Assembly: GCA_049999765.1 (NCBI GenBank)
Contig: JBNGIQ010008999.1
Coordinates: forward strand, 1 to 45,034
Reading direction: 5' to 3'
DNA: 45,034 nt
Source: Phaeoceros laevis
Taxonomy: Eukaryota > Anthocerotophyta > Anthocerotopsida > Notothyladales
Positions within the stretch are counted from its first letter, which is position 1; the number at the start of each line of letters is the position of its first letter. The translations under genes were made by a program, and so were the position numbers. Below the pieces are notes generated by a model, which saw nothing but the letters and a program-made list of their open reading frames with translations, searched no databases and was not told the DNA's origin. Shown here piece by piece: positions 21,735 to 31,278 of the stretch.

Positions 21735-23345
21735 CTACCTCTCCTTCCTTCCTTCCTTCCCTCCTTCCCATAGCGTGGAGGTAGACACAAACATTAGATG
21801 GCAATTAGAATGCCAGACAACACAAGGATGAAAAGCAACCTTACAAAACACTTGTACATATGAAACATAAAGGGCCTTTTGAGTCATTTCCACACTCAAA
21901 ATAAACTCTTGCAAGCTAAAAGTNNNNNNNNNNNNNNNNNNNNNNNNNNNNNNNNNNNNNNNNNNNNNNNNNNNNNNNNNNNNNNNNNNNNNNNNNNNNN
22001 NNNNNNNNNNNNNNNNNNNNNNNAGATGAAACCTAATGGCGGCTACCCTAAAAAGTGTTTCATACAAATTGGAAGTAAACATGCTTTTTGCTAGGTTGAC
22101 CTTCAATCTTTGAGATTTCAAGAAGCATGGCTCCCAAGGTGAGCTGCTGATTCTAGCCAGGGCTATGGCACACTTGTCTCACCAAGCGCCCAGAAACAAG
22201 TGCCCTATGACTCCTCTTTGGTGGCTGATGAAGGAGGGGAAGAGGGGTTGGCCTAAACCTCCAAGTTCCATAGCCCTAAGTGACCAAGCTTAGCCTTGGT
22301 TTGGGCTAAGCTTGCCACTTTGATTTTCATGCTTGTGTCTTGTCTCCATCTGCTTAGAAGGGAAATGCCATGCTTGTGACATGCTTTGCTAAGACTATGT
22401 ATTCTTTTCATATAAAGCTGTAAGCTAAGTAGCCTTGTGCTCTTCATGAGACTTGTGCATGAGACTTGTGCTTGTGCTCCTTCCGAATCCTTCCTTCCCT
22501 CCTTCCCATAGCATGGAGGAAGACACAAACATTAGATGGCATTTAGAATGCCAAACTTTACAAAACTTTGCATTGATTAGAAGATGTCTTGCAAAACTCC
22601 TCCAAACTTGCAACCATAAGGGCCTTTTGAGTCTTTTCTAAAACTCAAAATGAACCCTTACTTGTTAAAAGTTAGCATGGAAAAGTATGTTTCCTTTTCA
22701 CACATGAAACGTGCCCTAAAATGGTGGCTGCTCTAAACAAAAAATTAAGTTAATTCCTTCATTGAAGAGTGCCCTAATCAGGGACCTCAATTGAAAAGTT
22801 AACTTGACTTTTTTTGCAATGGGAAGAGTGCCCTAAAAACTTTGTTTCATACTTGACCTAACTTTGCTATGGTAACCTAATGACGGCTACCCTAAAATGG
22901 TTCATACGAATGGAGGCAAACAGGTTTTTTGCAAGTTGAACTTCAATCTTTGAGTGCTTCAAAGGCAATGGCTCCCAAGGTGAGCTGCTGCTTCTTCACC
23001 AGGGCTATGGCACACTTGTCTCACCAAGCGCCCAGAAACAACTGCCCTATGATCCCCCTTTGGTGGCTGATGAAGGAGGGGAAGAGGGGTTGGCTTAAAC
23101 CTCCAAGTTCCATAGCTCTAAGTGACCAAGCTTAGCCTTGGTTTGGGCTAAGCTGGGCACTTTTGTATCTCATGCTTGTGTCCTTCTTCCAACTGCTTAG
23201 AAGGGAAATGCCATGCTTGTGACTTGTTTTCTGATTTGCTAAATCATGTACTCATCTCATATAAGCTGTCAGCTAAAGAGCCTAGTGCCCATTTTGGGGC
23301 TTGTGCTTTGGCTCCTTCCTGGTTCCTTCCTTCCTCATAGGTGAA
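21735..23345 (+). repeat. Tandem repeat array with about 842-bp period
   Basis: One full and two partial units. Landmarks recur at constant spacing: CAATCTTTGAG near 22106 and 22948, GGCTCCCAAGGTGAGCTGCTG near 22125 and 22967, and the CCTTCC-rich block before CATAGCRTGGAGG near 21740 and 22485, with a third CCTTCC block near 23315. Flanking text such as AGACACAAACATTAGATGGC is also duplicated (about 21782 and 22519). The first unit contains the N run at 21924-22023. No protein is encoded. It may be satellite-like DNA or the interior of a non-autonomous element, since short inverted repeats flank it. Confidence 0.85.
21924..22023. other. Assembly gap, 100 N
   Basis: Exactly 100 N inside the tandem repeat. 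The neighbouring unit has 201 bases between the same flanking words (22673-22873), so about 195 real bases are probably missing here. Confidence 0.95.
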
Positions 23346-24470
23346 TACTAAAAGTTGGAGATCTTTCTAAGTTGTGTGAGGTCATTGACCATGTAGGAGC
23401 AAAAATCTAAAAGTAGGTACTAGAAAAGCAGCTGAGTAGAATTGTAGGTGATACACAACCAACATGATTAGGTAGAGGAAAAGAATTAAAGGAAGGATCC
23501 ACTCCCTTGCAGATTTCAAAGCTTTAAGTTGGTTTTGTTTGGGGTGAGATATTTAAAATATATAAAATATCACAAAAAACCACACTCCACAATAACCACA
23601 CTCCAAGACTGAATTAAGGGAACGTGTGAAACAAACATATTATTATTACCACCCAGCTACCTAAGTACAGCCTGGGTGCATGCACCCCTTATCATCGTCA
23701 TGGAGTGATGAACGGAGAACGGAGTCTTCCATAGCGTTGCCTTGGTAATTTGTTGGCTTGGACGAACAAGAAATGTGGACTGCCGCATGAGGAGCAGGGT
23801 CGGGTAACGAAAACAGTAGTGGTGTGTGTGTGACGCGCCAACCACGATCGAATCTAATTTTTGATTTTTGAGAAAAATGGTGGACGGTAAATACATACAT
23901 GGGCTGCCACCGACACGTGGAGAGGCGGTCCGGGGGCGGGCTACCACGTGCCATGCCACTCCATGTCCCGCAACATGCACATTGCACCATGCACAGTGGA
24001 CAAGTCCACCACGACTTGACTGGACATTGCCTCCTCGAACGCAACGGAAATCATCCACGGCGGCTAGGAGGCCGGGTTCGGCCGGCCTACTAGGCCCCAC
24101 CCGGTTAGTTACCCGCTAATCAGCTGAGTCAGCCGCACCATGGCGACTAGATTTCACGTCCCCAGCTGGTAGTGGCGCCTGCTCGACGCGTAGCTACAGC
24201 GCCACGTTCGGGCAACCATACCATGACTCGCAGTAATGGGACCAGCAACACCCCGCGCCGCGCCGGCACAGCGTGGCGGCTGGCCTAGGACGAAGCGGGT
24301 CGGAAAGCGGGGCAGGCTCGGCCCGCCTGGTCCGTCCGTCTGCTGGGACCTGCCTCCCTCGTTTTAGGCACAGCTTGTACATGTATATGTACAGTTCTAG
24401 AGTACCGTAGAGGCCTGCCAGGTTCGGGCGAATAAATTATTTAATATACCGGCACGGCTTCGCTAGAAAT
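23346..24470. other. Intergenic DNA upstream of the RSH2/3 gene
   Basis: No convincing gene. It changes from AT-rich (to about 23640) to GC-rich DNA (23900-24340). Overlapping open frames on both strands in the GC-rich part look like by-products of composition. Confidence 0.45.
23914..23950 (+). promoter_or_regulatory. Pair of CACGTG G-boxes
   Basis: Perfect palindromic CACGTG hexamers lie at 23914-23919 and 23945-23950, 31 bases apart. In plants these bind bZIP and bHLH factors (light and ABA responses). They are about 1.2 kb upstream of the RSH2/3 start, so the link to that gene is inference. Confidence 0.35.
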
Positions 24471-24699
24471 TTTTTTTGGTAGTGCTGCCACGGTCCTTCC
24501 CTCAACTTGCGCACCCCTACTGCCGCATGTTCTCATCACTCGGTCATGCGGGCGTGTGGGAGTGGCTCCCTCTCCCCTCGGTCTCGTGCCCCCTCAGCCT
24601 CAGGCTTGCTTCCCGTGTAGTTCACGCCCATCGGGCTTGCTGCAGGTGCTCCCGCGCTGCGCCCTGCCGCGCTGTCGCGGCCTCTTGCGTGGCCTCTTA

Positions 24700-24905
24700 A
24701 CCCCGCCCCCTCCACCTCCTCTCTTCCTCCGACTCTCCCCCCTGCCGCCTTTGCTGCCTCCTCTGCCCTGAGCGTGCTCTACCTCAGTTTGTAGGGAGCT
24801 AGCAGCAAGGACTGTGTTCTGCGCGCGCTCAAGGTCCAGACTCGGCGTGTGTGCTTTGTTTGTGTGTGTTTTGCCGAGGAGACGCCTTTGCCCTATTTAT
24901 GACTG
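24700..24905 (+). promoter_or_regulatory. Pyrimidine-rich tract and weak TATA-like site before RSH2/3
   Basis: A strongly C/T-rich tract (about 24700-24770) resembles plant Y-patch promoter sequence, and CCTATTTATGA near 24892 is a weak TATA-like element. Both precede the RSH2/3 leader. The Pro/Leu-rich open frames across the tract are not taken as genes. Confidence 0.35.
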
Positions 24906-25151
24906 TTGCAGGAGGAGTACGGAGCACAATTGAGCTGGAGAGAGGGATGATAGCAAGAGTGCTGCTGTAGGTAGAATGCGACCAAGGATTGAGCAACAGC
25001 GCCACCTACGGTGGCTCCTTGACGTGTTCCGGCCCTTCCGACAGCATCAGCAGCAGCAACACCGGCTTCAGGGACCCGGGTTCAACTGCCGGCCGAGACC
25101 TTGACAGCAGCTGGTTCTTCAAGTAGTTCAAGGGTCTGCAGTGTCATCTAT

Positions 25152-28100
25152 ATGTGGTTGCCGGGCACCATGGCTCTCTACTCCAGTTCACCACCGGGAG
25201 TCTGGTCTAGTCAGTGCGCCCTTTCTGCCAACTCGGCGTCTGTCATGGACATGGATCTGCTGTCCCGGAGCTCGCACAATTCCACCTCCAAGCCCGTGGT
25301 TTTGGGAGGCTTGTCCTCACTCTTCTCCAGCCCCACGGCCAGGCACTCCGTCAGCGATGTCTTGGAGCCGGCGTGCCTGTCTTGCGCGTCTGGTATGGTG
25401 AGGAGCAGCTCTCAAACGGATCTGGCTGCCTTCAGCGCCGGGTTGCGGGACTCGGCAGACACCAGGAACGGGGCATTGGGCATGCCCATTGCGTCGTCCT
25501 TGAAGCTCAAGGATCGGAGCCCTGTATCGGTGCTGCACGGGCCGGCTGCCTCCGTCGCCAGCTCCCATGGTTCACAGATTTTCTCCCTGGTAGCCTGGGA
25601 GAACGCTGGCACCTCGGCGCTGCCTTCGCTTGACCCGCTCGTCGACCGGGTCTCCGCTAGGAGGCGCTCATCTCTGTCTGGAGAGTCCAAGCTACCCGTC
25701 GCCAGAAGCGAGGGCTTCGAGGTTCGGGGGGATAGGCTGGCCGCGGCCTTCCGCTCACGGGTTCTGGATTTGAGAAGGTCCGACACGGAAGTGTCGTCCA
25801 GTGAGTCGGAGGTCTCGGATGATGGGGAGGACTTGGAGCTGGACGGGCTTCTCTCGGAATGCCTGCCCACCGGCTCAGCTGCCCTTGATGCTCTTGCCAG
25901 TCGCTTCGTTCCCTCGGAAAGAAGGGTAGCAAGCCATGTGCGAGGTGACGCGCAGGACGTGCTGGGTTCCAGGGCCAGGTTGTGGGACCTTGCCGAGAGG
26001 GACGCTGGGCTTCCTTCCTCTCTTACCGAAGGCCTTCACGTGGCTGTCAAACCTCTGACCGCGAATGAGATGCTCAGCAATGCTCAAGCCCAGTACAAGA
26101 TATTCAACAATGCCCTAGTTGTCCAGGCTTTTGAAGTAGCTCGACATGCCCACCAGGGTCAAGTAAGTTGTCACCATTGTTTCTCGTTCGTCTGCTTTTG
26201 ATTTCCAGCTAGGCGTGTCTGACTTTAGACTGGTTCCAATCACAGTTTCGGAGAAGCGGGGATCTGTATCTTTCACACTGCGTGGAAACTGCACGAATTC
26301 TGGCTGCAACAGGAGCAGATAGTACAGTTGTGGCTGCCGGCCTTCTCCACGACACTCTGGACGACTCATCGTTGACGGAGGGGCAGCTGCGGACTGACTT
26401 TGGCGATGAAGTTGCCGACCTTGTTTGTGGGGTATGTCTTTGGGTGTCTTACATATTTTTGTACTTGTGTGCTCTGCCATGCCCGACTTCTTTCCTTCTG
26501 CTACAATTCTTGGGTGCGATCTGGAGGCCAGACAATATTCGCTTGCCAACTCTCTTTGCGCTGGTCATTGGTGCAGGTTTCAAAGATCAGCAAATTCAGC
26601 CAGCTGGCTCGCGATAACAAGACAGTGTGCAACCCAGTTGAAGCTGATAGGTTGAGAACCATGTTTCTTGCGATGGTGGATGCTCGGGTGGTTCTGATTA
26701 AGCTTGCTGATCGCCTGCATAATATGAGGACCCTGCATGCCTTGCCATCTGGTAAGCAGCTGCGCATTGCCGATGAAACCCTTGAGATATTTGCCCCCCT
26801 GGCTAGTCGGTTGGGAATCTGGAGCTGGAAAGCTGAAATGGAAGATTTATGCTTCAAGTATTTGAAACCTCAAGAACACAAGGAGCTATCCATGAGAGTG
26901 GCTGAGGGATGTGGGGAAGGTGAGATCATATGCTCAATCAAGGAACTTGAGGCAGCGCTTGGGCGTTGTGGTGTCGAATTTACTGACCTCTCAGGAAGGC
27001 CCAAGAATTTGTACAGCATCTACACAAAGATGGTTAGGTGAGAAATTTAAGATGTGAGGTTTTTCAAGGTTTCGGGGGGTTTTTCCATCCGTTGCAGATG
27101 ACTTTGTCATGCATTAGCCTAAACAAATCCGTTCTTTGATTTACAGGAAAGGTCGTAATATCGAACAGATTTTTGACTACAACGGTCTGCGGCTCATTCT
27201 CCAAGATGAGGCAAGCTGCTATGCAGCATTAGATGTGGTTCACAGGCTATGGTCTCCCGTGCCAGCAAAGTTCAAGGATTATATCCACCTGCCGAAACCT
27301 AATGGGTACAGGCATTTCCTCATCCCACTTGCAGTATACCAAGTTGTTTCATGTTCCAGTGTGCCAGATCACTGCGCTTCAAATAATCCGAGTCGCACTG
27401 AATGTGTTAGGTTCTGGAAGTTTGCACTTGTCAGTTACAAAGCCTACGAATTATGCTTGCCAAAGATGTTGGAATCAATTTGTGCTATCTGGCTGATCTT
27501 ATGCATTCTTGCTGTTCAGGTACCAATCTCTGCACACCGTCGTTCGGGGTAGTGATGGACATTTTCTTGAGGTTCAAATCCGGACTGTCCAGATGCATCA
27601 TCAAGCTGAATTTGGAATGGCTGCACACTGGCGGTACAAGGAGGGCAATCACAAGTATTCATCCTTCATTCTACAAAGGGTAGAGTGGGCCCGATGGGTA
27701 CTGACCTGGCAGAGTGAGATCATGGATACCAAAGTGAGAGTTTCACCTGCGCAAGCAGATCTTCGACCGCCTTGTCCTTTTCCCTTTCACAATGATGGCT
27801 GCCCTCACTCCTCTGTATGCTACCAGCCTCCTCAAAGGGAGGATGATCCTCTTTTTGTCATCATGTTGGAGGATGATCAGGTGAATACTCCCTTCCGCAT
27901 CTTGTGTTTCTTAAATTGTTTCTGTTCGAGCAGTAGGCACTGCTTGTGTGGATGATTGTCTGGATGTGTGCGTCTTCAGGCACCTCGATATATCAGTTGA
28001 ATTTTCCTCTCAACTTCTGATTACATTTGCAGATGGTGGTACAAGAATTGGTTCAAGGATGTACTGCAGCTGATTTGATTGCTGAAAGAGGAAGTCGCAG

Positions 28101-28400
28101 AAGCAGACAGAGTGACTCCATCTCTGCTTCTGCGCCTGGCAGGGCGAAGGTGAACTGCACGTTTGTGGAGGATTTCCACCAGAAGCTCAGGATGGGTGAT
28201 CTGGTGGAGTTTGCTGATGAGCTGGAATTAGCTCCTGACAGGGCTCCTCAGGTTCTTCAACCTTCCGGATCACCAGGAGAGAGGTGCGGTCAAATTGCAG
28301 TGGAGTTCCAGAGGGAGCAATTGAAGCGTCTATATTTGGACGGAGGAGATTCAAGGTGGCCGCAAGCTCCCAGATTAGATAGAACGCCCAGCTCTCTTGC
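25152..28400 (+). CDS. RelA/SpoT homologue, RSH2/3 type, predicted bifunctional (p)ppGpp enzyme (3' end in gap)
   Basis: Makes and breaks (p)ppGpp, normally in plastids. Exons 25152-26162, 26246-26431, 26577-27037, 27147-27305, 27520-27880 and 28033 into the gap agree in phase, giving about 848 aa up to the N run. The start MWLPGTMALYSSSPP aligns without gaps to the start of Arabidopsis RSH2; a second ATG with better context is at 25170. A Ser-rich transit-peptide-like region leads to GGLSSLFSSP, shared with RSH2/3. The hydrolase domain keeps LSHC, LLHDTLDD (about 373) and [12 protein letters not shown]. The synthetase domain keeps GRPKNLYSIYTKM with the critical Gly (about 544), [11 protein letters not shown] (across a splice), EVQIRTVQMHHQAEFG and AAHWRYKEG. 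The TGS-like C-terminus reads LRMGDLVEFADELE. No EF-hands, so not CRSH. Confidence 0.92.
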
Positions 28401-28800
28401 NNNNNNNNNNNNNNNNNNNNNNNNNNNNNNNNNNNNNNNNNNNNNNNNNNNNNNNNNNNNNNNNNNNNNNNNNNNNNNNNNNNNNNNNNNNNNNNNNNNN
28501 NNNNNNNNNNNNNNNNNNNNNNNNNNNNNNNNNNNNNNNNNNNNNNNNNNNNNNNNNNNNNNNNNNNNNNNNNNNNNNNNNNNNNNNNNNNNNNNNNNNN
28601 NNNNNNNNNNNNNNNNNNNNNNNNNNNNNNNNNNNNNNNNNNNNNNNNNNNNNNNNNNNNNNNNNNNNNNNNNNNNNNNNNNNNNNNNNNNNNNNNNNNN
28701 NNNNNNNNNNNNNNNNNNNNNNNNNNNNNNNNNNNNNNNNNNNNNNNNNNNNNNNNNNNNNNNNNNNNNNNNNNNNNNNNNNNNNNNNNNNNNNNNNNNN
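28401..28800. other. Assembly gap, 400 N, at the RSH2/3 3' end
   Basis: Exactly 400 N. The RSH2/3 frame enters it open about 20 residues after LKRLYLDGG, which matches the last conserved block of the family. The stop codon is therefore probably inside or just beyond the gap. Confidence 0.95.
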
Positions 28801-28910
28801 GCCAGCCTGCCTGGCCAGCTACCGCAACCGCCGGCGCTTCTGTGCGCGGTGGGGCGAGGCTCTGCTGGGCCAAGGCGCGGCGCGGCGGTGCATCCAAAAT
28901 CTGCAAGAGG

Positions 28911-28955
28911 GAGCGCCATAGCCCGGAGCGCCATAGCCCTGAGCGCCATAGCCCG
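28911..28955 (+). repeat. 15-bp minisatellite, three copies
   Basis: GAGCGCCATAGCCCG or a one-base variant is repeated three times head to tail. One frame would read Ser-Ala-Ile-Ala-Arg/Leu repeats, but the tract follows the gap and is not tied to any gene. Confidence 0.85.
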
Positions 28956-29075
28956 AGCCGAATTAGGTCTATGGATTAGGTAGCCACCTGAAAGAAGGCT
29001 AGCATGTGGTCTACATTGTATAGGGTATGTGCTAACAAGGAAGGTACTGGAACGACAGGGGTTTGGAATGCAGCC

Positions 29076-29215
29076 CCCCTACTAGTACCTACCATCGCGC
29101 TTTCTACTGCTACCTACTAGTACGCTTTTGTACGCCATACTTTACCCCCTACTGGTACCTACCATCGCGCTTTCTACTGCTACCTACTAGTACGCTTTTA
29201 TACGCCATACGTTAT
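29076..29215 (+). repeat. 70-bp tandem duplication
   Basis: Two nearly identical 70-base units, 29076-29145 and 29146-29215, each running from CCCCCTACTRGTACCTACC to a GTACGCCATAC or ATACGCCATAC block. Only a few bases differ, so the duplication looks recent. No gene is inside. Confidence 0.9.
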
Positions 29216-29344
29216 TGCTTTGTTTGCTCTATTCCTCTTTCTTTTGCTTTCCCAAATGACGATTCATTCATGTTTTTTATTCACGTGGAGGCTGTCATAG
29301 ACTCATAGCCTCACGGCTGCATACGCCTAACAATATAAATAATA

Positions 29345-29699
29345 GGGGGACTCAAACATCCCCGTCGGCCCNNNNNNNNNNNNNNNNNNNNNNNNNNNNN
29401 NNNNNNNNNNNNNNNNNNNNNNNNNNNNNNNNNNNNNNNNNNNNNNNNNNNNNNNNNNNNNNNNNNNNNNNCCCCGTCCCGGGAAAACTCCACCGTCCGG
29501 TTTCGCTGCGTTTTAAGAATAAACTAACTAAACTACCAAAAACCACTAACTAAACTACCAAATCCTCGAGTCGGCCACGACAGGGCCACTCAAAGTTTCA
29601 AACATGGTGCACCCACGATTGACGGGGGACCCGTCCGGACCCGACGGTGAAACAAAATCGGCCGCGGGCGTTTCTGACGGGGTGATGTTTGAGTCCCCC
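29345..29699. mobile_element. MITE-like element with terminal inverted repeats
   Basis: The left end GGGGGACTCAAACATC (29345-29360) is the exact reverse complement of the right end GATGTTTGAGTCCCCC (29684-29699). Just inside, CCCGTC on the left pairs with GACGGGG on the right. TA flanks both ends and could be the target-site duplication; counting one more base gives AAT on both sides. The interior has no ORF, a short internal duplication (ACTAACTAAACTACCAAA, twice) and the N run 29372-29471. It is a non-autonomous DNA transposon of undetermined superfamily. Confidence 0.75.
29372..29471. other. Assembly gap, 100 N, inside the MITE
   Basis: Exactly 100 N between CCCCGTCGGCCC and CCCCGTCCCGGG, probably a fixed-length placeholder. 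Confidence 0.95.
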
Positions 29700-31231
29700 T
29701 AATGTGCTACCCGATGTGCTACCTGGTGACCGAAAGTGCAGACGGATTACGCGTATAATAGCGCGAGCTTTATAACGAGCCGGTTTCCTTTAAGGTTTGT
29801 AAACTAGCTAGTCCGCGACGGCTAGTTTGCTAGAAGAAAGCGTCCAAAGCTTGGTGGGGGCGTTCAAAATCCTACAGAGGATCCTTGTAAGTGGAGAAGT
29901 CTTCACAAATTCCAGTCCTTCCGCAAAGGGAATTGAAAAGATGGCCATGCCATAGTGAGGCCGTGACCAACATTATCCTCTACAGTCCCAGGGTGGTTAC
30001 AGCGGGTCCGGGAAGTTAGACCTAATCCTGTGTAACCTGCAACTGTTACAGCTCATTCAATAGCTTAAAAAACCTTGTAGACTGCTTTTTTGATTGCCTA
30101 CCTCAGTTGCCTGCAACGCTCGCACATGTCCCAAGTAGAGTAGTATAGTCTAACAAGGGACTTCACCCATCCTGGATTCCTGGCCAAGGAGAAGTGCCGA
30201 CTCTCTTCTGCATATGCTCGTGCAAAACTTGATGCCAGCTTGCTCAGAGAAATGCGCTGTCGATCTACATAATTTGCAGTCCGAACAGAAGCGAGGGCAC
30301 CTGGCATTGCTTTGCGGTGAGCACACATGTGCGGCATTGAGACATGCTCGAAATCACAGTAACCTGATGAACTGCCACGGTGCCACCTCTCTATCCTTAG
30401 TACTGATGATGATGACCTCAAAGCAAGCAAGAACCATCAAATTCATCACCGTGGGGACTAGTTTACACCGAGTCCTAAAGTTCAAAATTCTCCCAAGTTT
30501 TCACATTGACTATCTCCTGGATCAACGGCCTCACACGCGTTATCCCCACGACGCGCAGGGGCACGGTCTGTGTCCCCCTTGTGGTCTCCCTCCGCCCGGC
30601 CCGGCCTGGGTGCGGCTTGGTCCGGCTCGAATATCTCGCGTCGGTACGCCGCGCTGGACGGATGGCCCGACCCAACTTTTGCCGGGCACCTGGACTTTCG
30701 AGCCACCCTTGTATGTCACAGAACTGCACGCTTCACCAGGACGACACCCACAGCTCACCACCGGTCGGGCCTTCCTGCAGCGCGCACTAGATTCGAAGTC
30801 GAGCATCACACACGGCATCCACAGTAGCTTTGATCCGTCGCTACAACTTGGGGTTCCAGTTTTCTTTGCACTGCCAAGGCGACAGGGGGAAGGATTGGAG
30901 CAGGTTGGAGAGGCAGATGAATCACCTTGGTCACCTTGGGACGAGCTGCACAAGCTTTTGGCAGCAGCATCTCAGCTGAACCACAAATGGCAAGTGGGGG
31001 ACTTGAACCAGGCATGATGCGTGATGATAGTCGATGTTTGCGGACCGCCTCCAGGGCAGTGGCCATTCAGATTCGTCGTTCTGGCCACGTTACCTGGTTG
31101 GGCTCGACTTCTATGTCCACAGCCTTGCATCCGGGCATGCAGTGACTAGCATTGCGCGACCAGGAACAGTGTCGTGAGGGTTCCGCGCTTCGGATTGCGA
31201 AGAAACGCGTAGGAACTGAAGCTGCCGCTAG
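29700..31231. other. Region upstream of RSH1, no clear gene
   Basis: No gene can be supported. From about 30530 to 30700 the DNA is GC-rich and open in several frames on both strands (up to 267 codons on plus, 30214-31017, and 137 on minus, 30540-30953). None of the translations shows a domain, and they shadow each other. It probably contains the RSH1 promoter and 5' UTR. Confidence 0.4.
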
Positions 31232-31261
31232 ATGGCAAGCGTCCCGTATGGTTTTCCTTGA
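31232..31261 (+). CDS. Short upstream ORF in the RSH1 leader
   Basis: ATG to TGA encodes MASVPYGFP and ends 17 bases before the RSH1 start codon at 31279, in another frame. If the leader is transcribed as one piece, it could reduce RSH1 translation. Whether it is used is unknown. Confidence 0.3.
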   Translation: MASVPYGFP

Positions 31262-31278
31262 CCCCTGGTGGAGCATAC

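Noticed and set aside
24476-24771. Overlapping Pro/Leu-rich plus-strand ORFs
   Set aside because: They lie over a C/T-rich promoter-like tract just upstream of RSH2/3; composition explains the open frames.
28801-28983. Continuation of the RSH2/3 frame beyond the 400-N gap
   Set aside because: The frame through N is meaningless, and the downstream residues (SAIAR repeats) match no RSH C-terminus.
30214-31017. 267-codon plus-strand ORF and a 137-codon minus-strand ORF in the same GC-rich stretch
   Set aside because: Both frames are open because of base composition, they contradict each other, and neither has a recognisable domain.
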